Assembly: GCF_004798865.1 (NCBI RefSeq)
Contig: NW_025336347.1
Location: 20,211,430 to 20,275,429 of the forward strand
Length of the DNA stretch: 64,000 bases
Source of the DNA: Varanus komodoensis
Taxonomy: Eukaryota; Chordata; Lepidosauria; Squamata; Varanidae
Reading direction: 5' to 3'
Shown in pieces: positions 1 through 11,700 of this stretch. A program made the position numbers and the translations under genes. The notes below the pieces were generated by a model. The model did not search any database. It worked only from the letters and a program-made list of their open reading frames with translations, and was not told the DNA's origin. Each line of letters starts with the position of its first letter. Position 1 is the first letter of the stretch.

Positions 1-1368
1 CTCTGTAATGTATATATGCAATTTTATGTAAATTTGCATCTTATTCCCATTTTTAAAATAATAATAGATATGATGCATGCTGCGCTGCTACAGTGCAGAA
101 AGGAGCTATGGCCCGGTGGACTAGTGCTTCCGAGTTGAATGTTTATGTGACAGTTGGTGGGGGAGTGCATTTGTGTACTACTGCCACCTGTTTTAAGTTC
201 CCTTGAGAATCCTTTGATTAAAGGGTGAGGTATAAATCTTCAAACTAAATCGTTAAACATACTCTACAGCATATAAACACAGACCTCCTAGGCAAAGATG
301 CACAAATTGCTAGGTTATATCACCCCAGCTCAAACATAGTCCATTCTTTCCCCAAACCTGGCTAGGAATAAGGAGTCCTAAAATAAGAAAGGGGTGAATG
401 GGCAGTTTCAAGGGTAGCTAACGGAAGGCCCTCCCAAATGTGGAAGACTGAGAAAGATAGGCAAGCTTCAACAGGGTTAGACTTTGAGAAGAGAAGAAGA
501 ATGAGGGATAGATTAGGCAGGCCCTGCTTGAGCCACATTTACCTGGGTCCAGTAAGGTGGAGCTCTGTAAGGCAGAATTAATGGCGCAGGCCGCGGGCGC
601 AAGACTGGAAGGGAGGATACGTGAGGCATGTGTGTTGCTTCACAATCAGACTCTGAATTCCTCCTCCAAATGGGATCTCTCTGGCACCGGCCAAGCAGTC
701 CCTGTTGCTTCATGGGGCTGGTTGCCGTGGCAACGGGTGCTCACCTCACAATGATGAGGTTCGTGTGGCCAAGGGACCAGCGGAAGCCTTCGTTTGGTCA
801 CGGCTGCCAGCCGGCCTGCTCTGAGAAACAGCTCCTCTCGCATTCATCCCTTTGTTGTTTGTTAGGTGACATTTAATACCCTGCCTTTCCTCAAGTGAGC
901 CTGAGAAAGGGGCAAATTCTATAGCAGATGCAGATCCAGGGCTGACTGGGAGATGAGTGAGAGAGCAAGCACAAGGAAAACAGAGCTCACGCCGGAAAAT
1001 GCACCCAGAAAATGTTGTATAGGGGAAGGACGTCATAGCTCTTGCATTCTTTCCAACTGTCTTCCACTTTTCCCCCCAAGTGTTCCATACTGTTTGATAG
1101 AAGTTACTTTTGAAAATATGTTCAAAGGCAAATGTAATTTCATTGAAATTCTCAGGGTTGGGGTTCTTCTGTTTGAATTGATTATGAGGTAGCCATGGAG
1201 TAAGTTATGAGTGTCTTGTCTTTCATAGTATACTAATCTCTCTGGTAGCCTCCCTGGCTTCCCACACTCCAGTTAAAGACTTCAGGGCCTCCCTAATCTA
1301 ATCTCATTCCAGTCAGGGCATTTTCAGATCAGGGAGTGCTGGCAGCCGAAAAGCTGCAGTTGTACATT

Positions 1369-1371
<3 letters not shown>

Positions 1372-1421
<50 letters not shown>
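1372..1421 (+). repeat. (AC)n microsatellite
   Basis: About 25 uninterrupted AC units. Confidence 0.97.
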
Positions 1422-1423
<2 letters not shown>

Positions 1424-2540
1424 AATCGACTGAGAACTCTTAACCACTTCACAATGGTAAGGTAAGCTCAAACACCCTCAAAGAAGCTCAAATATACCCT
1501 TAAAGAAAAAAATAAGAATGAGATAGAAAAAGGGAAGTCCCTTTCATGGCAGAAGAAAAAAAATAGGCTAATTGACCAATTTGGGCACACAACATTTTCT
1601 CTTACTGCCACCACTATCACACCCACTACAAGCTTGTGGGGAAGGAGAAGGAGTATAAGCAGAGGTGCCATGGTAAATTTTGAAGAGTGGCAGTCATTGT
1701 GACGGTGTGACAACGCACACACCTGCCTTCCCAATTAGATTGCAGGCACTTCTATTAGACCATATCAGCAAACCAGTTCCAGCACTTTTCATCTCCATCA
1801 GAAGATTATGGGTCTTAGTGGCCTGTTAGACCAAGCAACCTCAAAATATTTTCAAGTAGAACAGAGATAGCTTGCAAGAATATTTTGTTGCAGGGGAAAT
1901 CCAGTTTACTCTCATCCACTGTTAAGGTTGTAGCTAAGCTCAGAAGAGACAGAGAAGTTGGTGGTGGGGAGTGACAGATTACAGGGCTGGTGTCAAAAAT
2001 ACACATGGTGGGGGACTTGCCAAAGCTGCATACCAAGCAGTGACCCAGTGACAAAAGTCTCCAGAGTGGCTCCTCTTCTTCATCACTGCAACTCACTTGT
2101 TTACCTGTCCCTCCTTGTGGCCCAGAGGGTGGTGTTTGTGAGGAGAGGCAGGCAATCATTGCCTCTGCCTGTCATGCAGCTAGTCCTCAAAAAAACACTT
2201 GGGAAGGCACTCAGCCCTGAAGAACGGCAGCTAGTATGGAGCTGAAATTTCTCGACAGAAGTTTTTCTGAGAAAAGTTCTGAGATTTTCTCTTAGCCCCA
2301 CAGAAAACAAAGGCCACTCTGAATAATTTTCTCCATTAAAAAAAAAGGTGTTTCTGCCTTTCTCCCTGCTCCCACCCTGTTGAGCCTGCTCCAGAACAAT
2401 TCTACATATGGGGCATGGTGAAAGATGCCAGGCTGCCGGTAGAGTTGCTGATGTTGCCGCTTCTGTTGGGGGAAAAGAACCAAGTTGTGTTACAGTAACT
2501 GCTAGTGGTGAGCCCCACTCTGAGAAACTGCTGGAGAATT

Positions 2541-2567
2541 CCTCCTCCTCCTCCTCCTCCTCCTCCT
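2541..2567 (+). repeat. (CCT)n microsatellite
   Basis: Nine CCT units, downstream of the AGPAT1 stop, probably in its 3' UTR. Confidence 0.95.
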
Positions 2568-2716
2568 GGAAAAATGTAGTGAATTGACCCCACCTCCCAC
2601 CCCCAGCTTCTCTGCCCACAAACAGTACAGAGAATTTCAAGAGGCTCTAGCATCTCGGTTGATCGCATGTAGTTTTCCTGGTCCAGCAGGTGTGCTGACT
2701 CAGCCACTGAGGCCAG

Positions 2717-5700
2717 TTAGGTTGCTTGGCTGTTTTCCTCTTGGGGGATGCATGTTTGCTTCCTAGGACCTCCAGATAGCTCGTGGACAGCTGAAAGCAT
2801 GGTCTCCCACACACAGTCCCTTAATTCTGGGACATCAGATTGACTGAGTCCTGCAGTCTTCATTGGTGGAAGAATCCGGATTGTCACTTCCCCTGGGAAG
2901 AGGCCAAAACAGAGGAACTGCTGCATCAGAATATTCCATACACTTAGCAGTGATGAAATGTGGGATGAAGATGAACTTAAACTCAGATGTCCCCTGCTTT
3001 GCATGAAACATGGGCCCTTCCTTCTAGTAGAACAAATGCGGCTCTGTTCCCCTCACCATAGGCTTTGGGCTGGCAGTGCTGTTTTGGAGCCGTAGTCATG
3101 GTGATGTCCCTGACGGTTCCTGTGAAAGGTCTCAAGTAGTACTGACACCCTGGAGTGTTACTACACTCTGATGTTGAGCTGGAACCTGCCTAGTCACTTC
3201 TACAAAGGAGCCAAACTGCCTCCAGTGTGCGGGGGGCGGGGGGCGGATGAGCTGTTGCACCCAGTGCTGCTGGGGGAGCGTGAGCTGCTACCTCCACCTG
3301 CTGCTCACTATCTTGCTCTGAGTATCTCTCGTGGCGATACAGGTAGTCCTCAGGGTCTCCTCTGTCCCCATGCCTCACTCTGGAAAAGGACCCCTCAGAA
3401 CTAGTTATCTAGCTAGGTAGGCGCTGTGGAGAGTCACGCTAGGTGCTTTTGCGTTACACAGAGTGAGATGTAGGTGGGTGGCGGCAGCAGGGACTGCTGT
3501 AGCTCTGAAAAGCCACAACTGCTCCTTTCTGGTGCAGCAAACGGCTCTCTGACGCACCCAGCACTGGATCTCCCAGAAGTAGGCACACCCAATCCTCTGC
3601 CTGAGGGGGGCACTGATCCTGCCTCCTGAGAGGGCCAGCCTTCTGTTTAAGACATTTTCAGTCTGCTACACCGACAGTTAATGCGACTGCCCAGTGTTTA
3701 TAGCCTCTGATCTATCCTGTGAGCTTTCTGTACTTTCTCTTTTTTACAAACCGTATTGAATTTATGTTGTGGGCCATGTTAAGGTATGTTGCAAGCTGCC
3801 ATGAGGTTCATAGCAAGAACCAAGCTGGAACAGACCAAAGGTTGGCCTAGTCCATCTTTCTGTTCCCACAGTGACCAGCCAAATGCCCCAGTAGAAAGCC
3901 TACAAGCAGGGCCGTCTTAACAGCATTATGGGCCCCAGGCAAAGCAGTGTCCTGGGGCCCCTACGACAACTACAACGACTGTTAATTTTGGAAGTTTTCC
4001 AATTTCCCAAGGGTTAACATACACAGATCAGTACGGGGCCCATGGGCAAGTGCCCGTCAGGCCCACGCGTCTGTCAGGCCCTGCCTACAAGTGGGGCAGG
4101 AACACAACAGCACCCTCCCTCTATGTTAGGGCCTGGGTAGCTCCAGAGCCAGCACCAGGATAACAGGCCCAGACTCTGCTGCCGCTGCCAATGCCCTGAT
4201 GAGGACCACCTGGGAGCCCTGGGGGAACAGATGTGCAACGGCAGGCCCTTCCCTCTAGCTAGCAGCTGCCTCAGCAACACTGGTCCCCAGGGTGCTGTCG
4301 CCTGCTCCCGTGCTTGCATCTTGTTGCTCCTGTTCCTTGTTTCACTCGTTCCTAACCTCTGGCCTGTTCTGATGTTCTGCTTATCAGACTATACCTCACC
4401 TTGCTCCACAGCCTGCACTCAGTTCTGACCTTGGCTTGTTTGGGATTACAACTTGGAGTTGTTACTGGACTGATTACTGGACTCTGGACTTGCCTGGGCC
4501 CCGGTGCATCTGTCTAATACCCTGCTGCCCACAACCCACACCCTGACATTCTTGTGTTGCCCAGCAAGTGGTATTGAAATCCATACTGCCTCTGACCCTG
4601 AAGTAATCTATAGCTGTCCTGTTTAGAAGCCATCAGTAACCCAGAGGAAAATGGAGGCAGGTTAAATGAGCACATTCTGCCCCGCAAACATGGCAGCTTG
4701 GAGAGCTGTGCTTGCTTCATCACATCTTGTTCCAGCCTCAGGCAGCACCACAGAAGTGCATTTCTTCCCCATTCCTCTCCCACTTGAGCTACCTGTTGTG
4801 AACTTTTTGATCTTCTTATTGAAGAACTGCTGGTAGGAGGATATCACCACAGGAACAATGGGCACCTGTGTACACATAATGAACATGGCATTAGCAACAC
4901 AGAAGCTGCTTATGCTGACCTTGGTCACACATAATGATAGTCATGATCTAAACAATGCTCATGTCTTCTTGCGCAAGGAGGAGAGATCGACTTTTAAACA
5001 GCAACCTACAATTTGGTTATCTTTGGGCTGTTTACCTGTGAATAACCTAAACTGGCTGGGTTTGGACATCATGCAAACTAGACATGGCATATGCTGACCC
5101 CCACAAATTATGGGCAGAGTTCAGGGTGAGCCAGGAAGCAGATCATGGAGCAGCATAATTCGGAGGTTTAGGAGGAGCAGCCTTCCCTAGCCAGGCACCC
5201 TCCTGAGGCCCTGAGCTGCATCTGGGTGTTGCAGTCCAACATTTTTGGTGAGCACCACGTTGACGAGGGCTGGCCCAGTTGGTCGGGGGGAGGGTGGAAT
5301 TGGTTGTGGGGGAAGTATTCCTGGCTTGAACCACCCCAGCTTATTTAACAAAGTATCTGATTCAGAACTTGAAGTAAATATATTAAAACAGTGGCAATCA
5401 TCAATCAAACAGTGGCTTATAAGCTTTACAGGTAGAATTGGTGACAAACGGTTGCAGTAGAAAGCTCCCATTCAGGGTTTCAGCCTCTCTCTCCCTCTCC
5501 CATTCCACTCCATCCCCTACCTGTCCCCAAAATTAGCTTTCCATGCACACTGAGCATGCTGAGTTTTCATTGCACATTTTTTAGAGTCCCCCTCTTAGGC
5601 CGTTGTGGTTTTTAAAATGTTTTGAATTCCTACAGATGTCTGGGTTTCCCTAAGCCTGCTGATACAAAGGGGTTTTTTGGCATTCGTGGTGGTGCAGCAA

Positions 5701-8700
5701 AAATACCTATCAAATATTGATTCTGCCTTCAGTGGGATAAAATTCAAAAGCCCTTTTGTGAGGAGAAAAGGTTGCTACTTTTTATTAACCAGAGCTAAGG
5801 GGTTTTCTCCTCTGTCTTTTCATGTAACTGGGCATAAAGGCCACTTGCTGCTTCAGGTCTGCTCCCTGCACCTGGCAGCCGCCTTCCAGCATCTTCAGAC
5901 AGAAAGCCGTGTGGGAACAATGATGCCATGCAGTGTCTTCATAGAGACAGAACTCCCTGGCTCTAACCTGCCTTACTCTGTCTGGATGAAATTGAACAGA
6001 ATTAGATGTGATACTGGAAGGAGTGCCTCTGCTCTGTATCAGCGGGGATGGGAAGATTCTCCTTTTTGCAACTGTGGTGCCAATGTGCAAACTATCAAAC
6101 ATTGTTCAAGAATGCCCAAAACGTGCATTTCCGGGCTCCTTAGAAGATCTGCATGAAGCAACACCAGAGGCAAACGCCTGGTTAGCTGAATTAGACATTC
6201 AGTTATGAGGCTACTGCAGAAGTTTTGTATATATTTGTGCAGATTACAATGGTACCTCGGCTCACAAACACCTTGGTTCACGAACAAATCGGGTCACGAA
6301 CAAAATTTCTGAAAATTTTTGACTTGGGTCACAAACACCGCTTTGGGTGTTCACATTTTTCTGATTTAAAAAATGGTTACAGAACGGATTAACCTTATTA
6401 CATTGAACCTTATGGGGAAGTTTAACTTCGCTCACAACCAATTTGGGTCATGACCAGAGTCCTGGAATGGATTAAGTTTGTGAGCCAAGGTACCACTGTA
6501 TGTGTATATATTTACTTTTCCTCTTGTCATGAACCTATCATACACTAAATAAATAATAAATGGCGATAAAGAACTAAATTAAAAACACACAGCACATCCT
6601 GGAAAAGGTGAAGCCTATTCTTCCAGTGGAAGATTTTTAATATTTTCTTGGTGCCTGAAGTTCATTGGATTTGGCCAATGACTGATACCATAAGTATTGA
6701 GAATATTTGGGCCAGGTCCAGCCAACACAACCCTTTTGTGTGTGGATAATGCCATCTTGGCTGTATACTGGTAGGTACTTGGAAAATGAGCTTGGTCTTG
6801 GCAATGGTAATGAGCAGAGATGTAGAATCAGTTCTGGCCTGAGGGTCAAATTCCACTGGGACCTCCTTCAAGTGGAAAGTGGGGCCAAAGTCGAAAGGGA
6901 GATAGGACAAACCCCCCAAATACAGACACATTTTGTTTTAAAGCTCTTACCACCAGCAACTAAGCCTCAGGAGAGGCATTTCACCCTTTCAGAATGCACA
7001 GAATTCTAGGGAAACCCAGAGGGAGAAATTTGGCCTGAGGTTCTGCACCTCTAGTGGAGAGGATATGTGGATAAGTGACAGGCAAGGCTGAAGGGAAGCT
7101 GGATGTTCTCACCTGGGCTTGCACAGCCAAATGGAAGGCCTCGCTTTTGAAAGGCAACATGGTAGGTTCACAGTTTTGAGTGCCTTCAGGGAACACCCAG
7201 ATTCGTAGCTGGATGGAATTGGAAGAAGAATATTGAAAGAAATATCCTCAAGTGAAAACAGAAGCCAACCAACCTCATTCTTCGGCAAGGGGCGGCATAG
7301 AAATGTTTTAATAACAACAACAACAACAACAACAACAATAATCTCTCACTTGCCTGTGATTCCTCCCAGTTTATTTTCACCAGTCTCAGTGACGCATACT
7401 CTATTTTCCTAGTGTCGGAGAAATGTTCGTGGCCAATCAGTTGAGAACAGGAAGCACCAGTCAAACAAACATTGGTCTGAAAAACCTTCCCAGCCAGAAC
7501 AGGCAGTGGCCCAGTCTATTCTGAGTTTTCTTCACGCATCAAGTGAGTTTATGTCTTCCTCCTCCTGGAACTGGAAGCAAACCACCTGCCTATGCCATCC
7601 AGCTTTGCTTGTTCAACTAGTTCCACAGGCCAGAGGCAAGAACGGATTGCCTGCTTTCCTTTGATAAACATCATGGGGTTCATTCAAGCTTCATTCAAGC
7701 TTCTCCAAGGAGCAAAGGGGACAGCAAGACCTCATTCGGCACCCAGGACATCACATAATCCAGTAACTTCATCCGCAACACCCACACATTAAACCCAGGC
7801 TTGGAAAGATTCCTGACTGCCTGGAAGCTGTTTGTGGATAGACCCTGTCAGGGCCAAGCCAGAGGCAGCTGTCATAGAGAAACCAGAAGCCAAGGGCAGA
7901 ATCAGGAGTCAGAACTGAGCAGTGCACAGAAACACAGCAGGCCAGCCTGGCCCTGCAACTAGGCAGCATGAGACGGCAGGGGTGCTGGTTGTGCCATGGA
8001 AAGGGACCCAATTGCTAGTTCTTTTTAATATTGTTGCTTTTCCTGCCAGGAAGAGATGCTAATTCTTTTATTATTTTGCCTCTGGTGCCAAGATAACTTG
8101 GTTGGCCTTAGATACCACATACTGTGGGTTTTAGGGGATGGGGTCTTAAGTGCCACTCTGCTGCAGGCAGCAAAATGCCTTGGGTTAGTCCTAACACTGC
8201 AGCCAGGTGTAGGGACTGTGCCCGCTCATCCTATACAAGACATTTCAAAGGCTGTGGATACAGATTCTGATCCCAATGAAGGGGACAGGGGCAGAATCTG
8301 CAGCTGAAATGTCTACGAGGTCAATGGACCCAGGCCGTCACTGAGAATCGGACAGTGTCAAATTCTCTTGGAAAGTTTAGTGAGTGTGCCACTGCAGCGG
8401 GGTGGATATCATTCATCCAAGGCCACAATGCTCAGTTAAGCTGGCAGATCAGCTGATAATTGTCAGACGCTTCAGTTAGCTCTGGAACAGGAGGGACCAC
8501 CTGACAGGTGTGGTTTGCTTTTTCAGTTTGGAATTAACTTCTTCTCATTCAAGAGCTCTAACTTTGCTTATTTCTTTTGTTAGTGACTTCTGCAATACCC
8601 CTCTCCTGTACTACAAAGCCAGCTTAGCTGCCCAGTTTTAACTTTTAAAAGCCTTTTAGTTATAAAGCTTCTGTCCTGTTCTCTTTGGAAGGAGGCAGGA

Positions 8701-11700
8701 AAGAATGACCAGGATACCAGGAAGATGGGGGGACCTTGTTGCTCAGGCAAGGGCCCTGCTGCCTCCATCAAAAGCCTTTTTAGCCCTTCCTGCCCCAGAG
8801 TAAACCAGCGCCTGAGAGGTGCTCACTGTACAAGAACGACACATTCCTAGCTGCAGTTCTGAAAGTTGACCACATGGGTCAGTTGCATGGAGGCCGTAAA
8901 GTCATGGAGTTTAAGACGTGGCAACCCCAGACCCATCCATAGGCATGCTGACTGGGGGCCCGTGAGGCAGAGACCTGCTTTTCCTATGAATAAGCATGTA
9001 ACGTGGACCATCTCCATCATGCAGAACCCTCCTGGGTGTAACTCTTTCAGCTCAGACCTTAGTTCTTAATATTCTGTGGATGGAAACAACAATATTTACT
9101 TTTGGAGAACTGGACTATGGGGTCTCATTGTTGTGAGTTCAGTCCCCGCCTGTATTATGGTTGGTATATAGCTGCCTCTGAGTGCAGGAACACAGAAGGC
9201 CCAGTTGGGCTCTTGATGGTTGTGCAGCAGGGATATGCATCCCAGCTCCTTACTCACCTTGTCTCGAACCATGGTGTCTGCTGTTGCTGCAAGTATCCTG
9301 ATCGTTTCTTCTCTCTTCTTGTAGTCAATGAAAATGAAGCCACTCAGCCAGCAGAGCACACCAGTGGCCAAATAGTGTAGGACCTCCTTCTTAACCATAA
9401 GGGTGCTTCTCTCTGGCAAGATCTGGAACATCCCTGGGAAGAAAGGTGCATGAAACCTAACTATCTGCCACCCGGCCTTCTCATACAGTGTCATGAAGTG
9501 ACCTTCCCAGTGTCAGATGCAGGAAGGGGTGGTAGTTACCAAGGACCAGGTTCAAATCCCTGCGTAGCCACCATTCTCTCAGAATGGTTTTAAATTAGTC
9601 ACACATAACTTGTGTCATAGTGTTGCTCTGAGGAGAAAAGTACCTGGAGTTGCTCAGAGGGAGTGGACAGTATATATTCCTATGTGTTTTTGTCTACACT
9701 TCCTCACAGGATTCTTGTGAGGAGGAAACAGGAGGAAGCAGGAAGAGTGTTGGGGAGGAAATGTAATAAACAGAGACTGGGATGGCCAGAACCTCCTGAG
9801 GACTAGTGGCTGTGCCTCATTCCTTTCAGCACCACTTTGCTCGGTCCATTGTCAGGAAGGGTCACCCATGAGTTTGCTCAGCAGCTACAGGAAACAGTAT
9901 TCAAGATAGGAGGCCAGGAGTGGCAAATGCCTGGCCTTCCATATATTTTGACCTACAGCTCCCATCAGCCCTAGTCAGGCCAGCCAGTGGTGCAGGATAA
10001 TGGGAGTTATAAGCCAAAACATCTGGAAGGCTAAAAGTTGCTTGTTCCGGCTAAAACCAGAGGTGATGGACCTTGCTGCATTTCTATTTTGATCATGCTT
10101 AGACTGGTTTTGCTCATGGTCAGGTATGAAATGTCAGTTGCATTTTGGGTCAGGGAAGGTTTTTTTGGAGGGTTTTGCTGGGGGTGGGGTGGGGCAGGGG
10201 GTACACCATGACCTGGTCAGTGACCTGGATTGGTGATTTGGTGACCTTTGTCTGTCTTCTGTAACTTCACTGATTTGTTACATTTTGTGGCCAATTCAAA
10301 ATAAGCTATCTAAACCCCCTTAATGCTTATATTTTAGTACTCCTGTACTTCCACATTAAGCCATCAATCTATCCTTGACCCCAGTAGCGAAGGATTTCTG
10401 CATTGCTACTGCTTTTGGTAATTTTCCCACTGGCGTCCATTGATTACTCTTTTATAGGTAGACATGTGTATGGACCACTCCTGGCTCATAGCACACCGCC
10501 TTTCTGGCCTTCCCAACTCAATGAATGAAAACGATCAAAGCGTGAACATGGAGCCAACATACCGAGGAAATCCAGATTGCGTTGATGATTGCAGACCATG
10601 ACATATGGCCCTTGCAGGCTTAGGTTTGTAGCACCCTGCACATTGATCTTAATACCATAGAGGTATTTCAAAGGGAGCATCATGAAGCGAAGGATTCTAA
10701 ATCAACAGAGAGAGAGAGAGAGAGAGAGCACACTGATGCACTTTTCGATTATCAGCTGAAGAACAGAGGAAGAATTTTATGAACAGGACAGCTGTCTGCT
10801 ATAGCCTGTTCCAGGGGTGCAAGAAGCACAGTGCACAGGATTTATACAGCCTCCACTTCCCCAAAAACCAGAGCAGCAGATTTACAGCACATTTGCTGGC
10901 AGGAATGCTGCTTTGCTGCTGATAATAGCAAAGCCACAATCAGATCAGGGAAGGCTAGGAGGAGGAGGAAGCTGCAGCCTCCCACCTCCAGGAAACCAGT
11001 GTATGTGTGTGTGAGAGAGAGAGGAAGAGAGAATGAGTGTGAAAGTGTGTACATTTGCCCAGGTACATGCACAGCACTAAGCAGCCAGTGTTACCTTGGG
11101 GGCCAAAAAGATTGTACACTCCTTGTCTGCTTATTTGCAGGGGCCCAAAGTCACTAGATGAACTTCTCAGGTGGTGGGGATTTGAACATGGCTCTGCAGG
11201 CCACTAGCATGATGTAGTGAAGAATGTTGCACAGGACTGCGGAGACCCAAGTTCAAATCTCTGCTCACCCATGAGGTTCATCTGGTTATCTTGTGTTAGT
11301 CACACTGGGCAGGTTTGCATGACAGCAAACCACAGCGGGTTTTTGTGCAGGATGGGCTGTTGAGTTGTCTGCACCGTCATAGTATTTCAGCATCATACAT
11401 TGGTTTTTAGAAACCACAGTAAGAAACAATGGTCTGTTCTATGGTTTCCCCACTTGACCATGGTTTCTTTGATTATCCAAACCTGGCATCATAGTTTCCA
11501 CAGTCCTCATATGCACGTACCACAGAATCCCCTGGAAGGAGCAGCAACTACTACAGGAGCTGCTCCAGCCATCCAGCATGGGAATTTCAGGCGTGGTGGC
11601 TTATGGGATGCACCATCAGGAGGACAGAAACCATGCCAGCATGGAAGCCACTTAATCATCCATCAGCCACATCCAGGCGAAAAATTGTGCACCATGGAAT

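Larger units (their letters stand above)
1..2716. other. downstream flank of AGPAT1, no other gene seen
   Basis: Holds the likely AGPAT1 3' UTR near 2.0-2.7 kb and two microsatellites. No exon-like segment recognised on either strand. Confidence 0.6.

Noticed and set aside
5677-6156. A 159-codon plus-strand open frame
   Set aside because: Its second half is LINE ORF2 C-terminus and the first half has no recognisable content. Annotated as LINE, not a gene.
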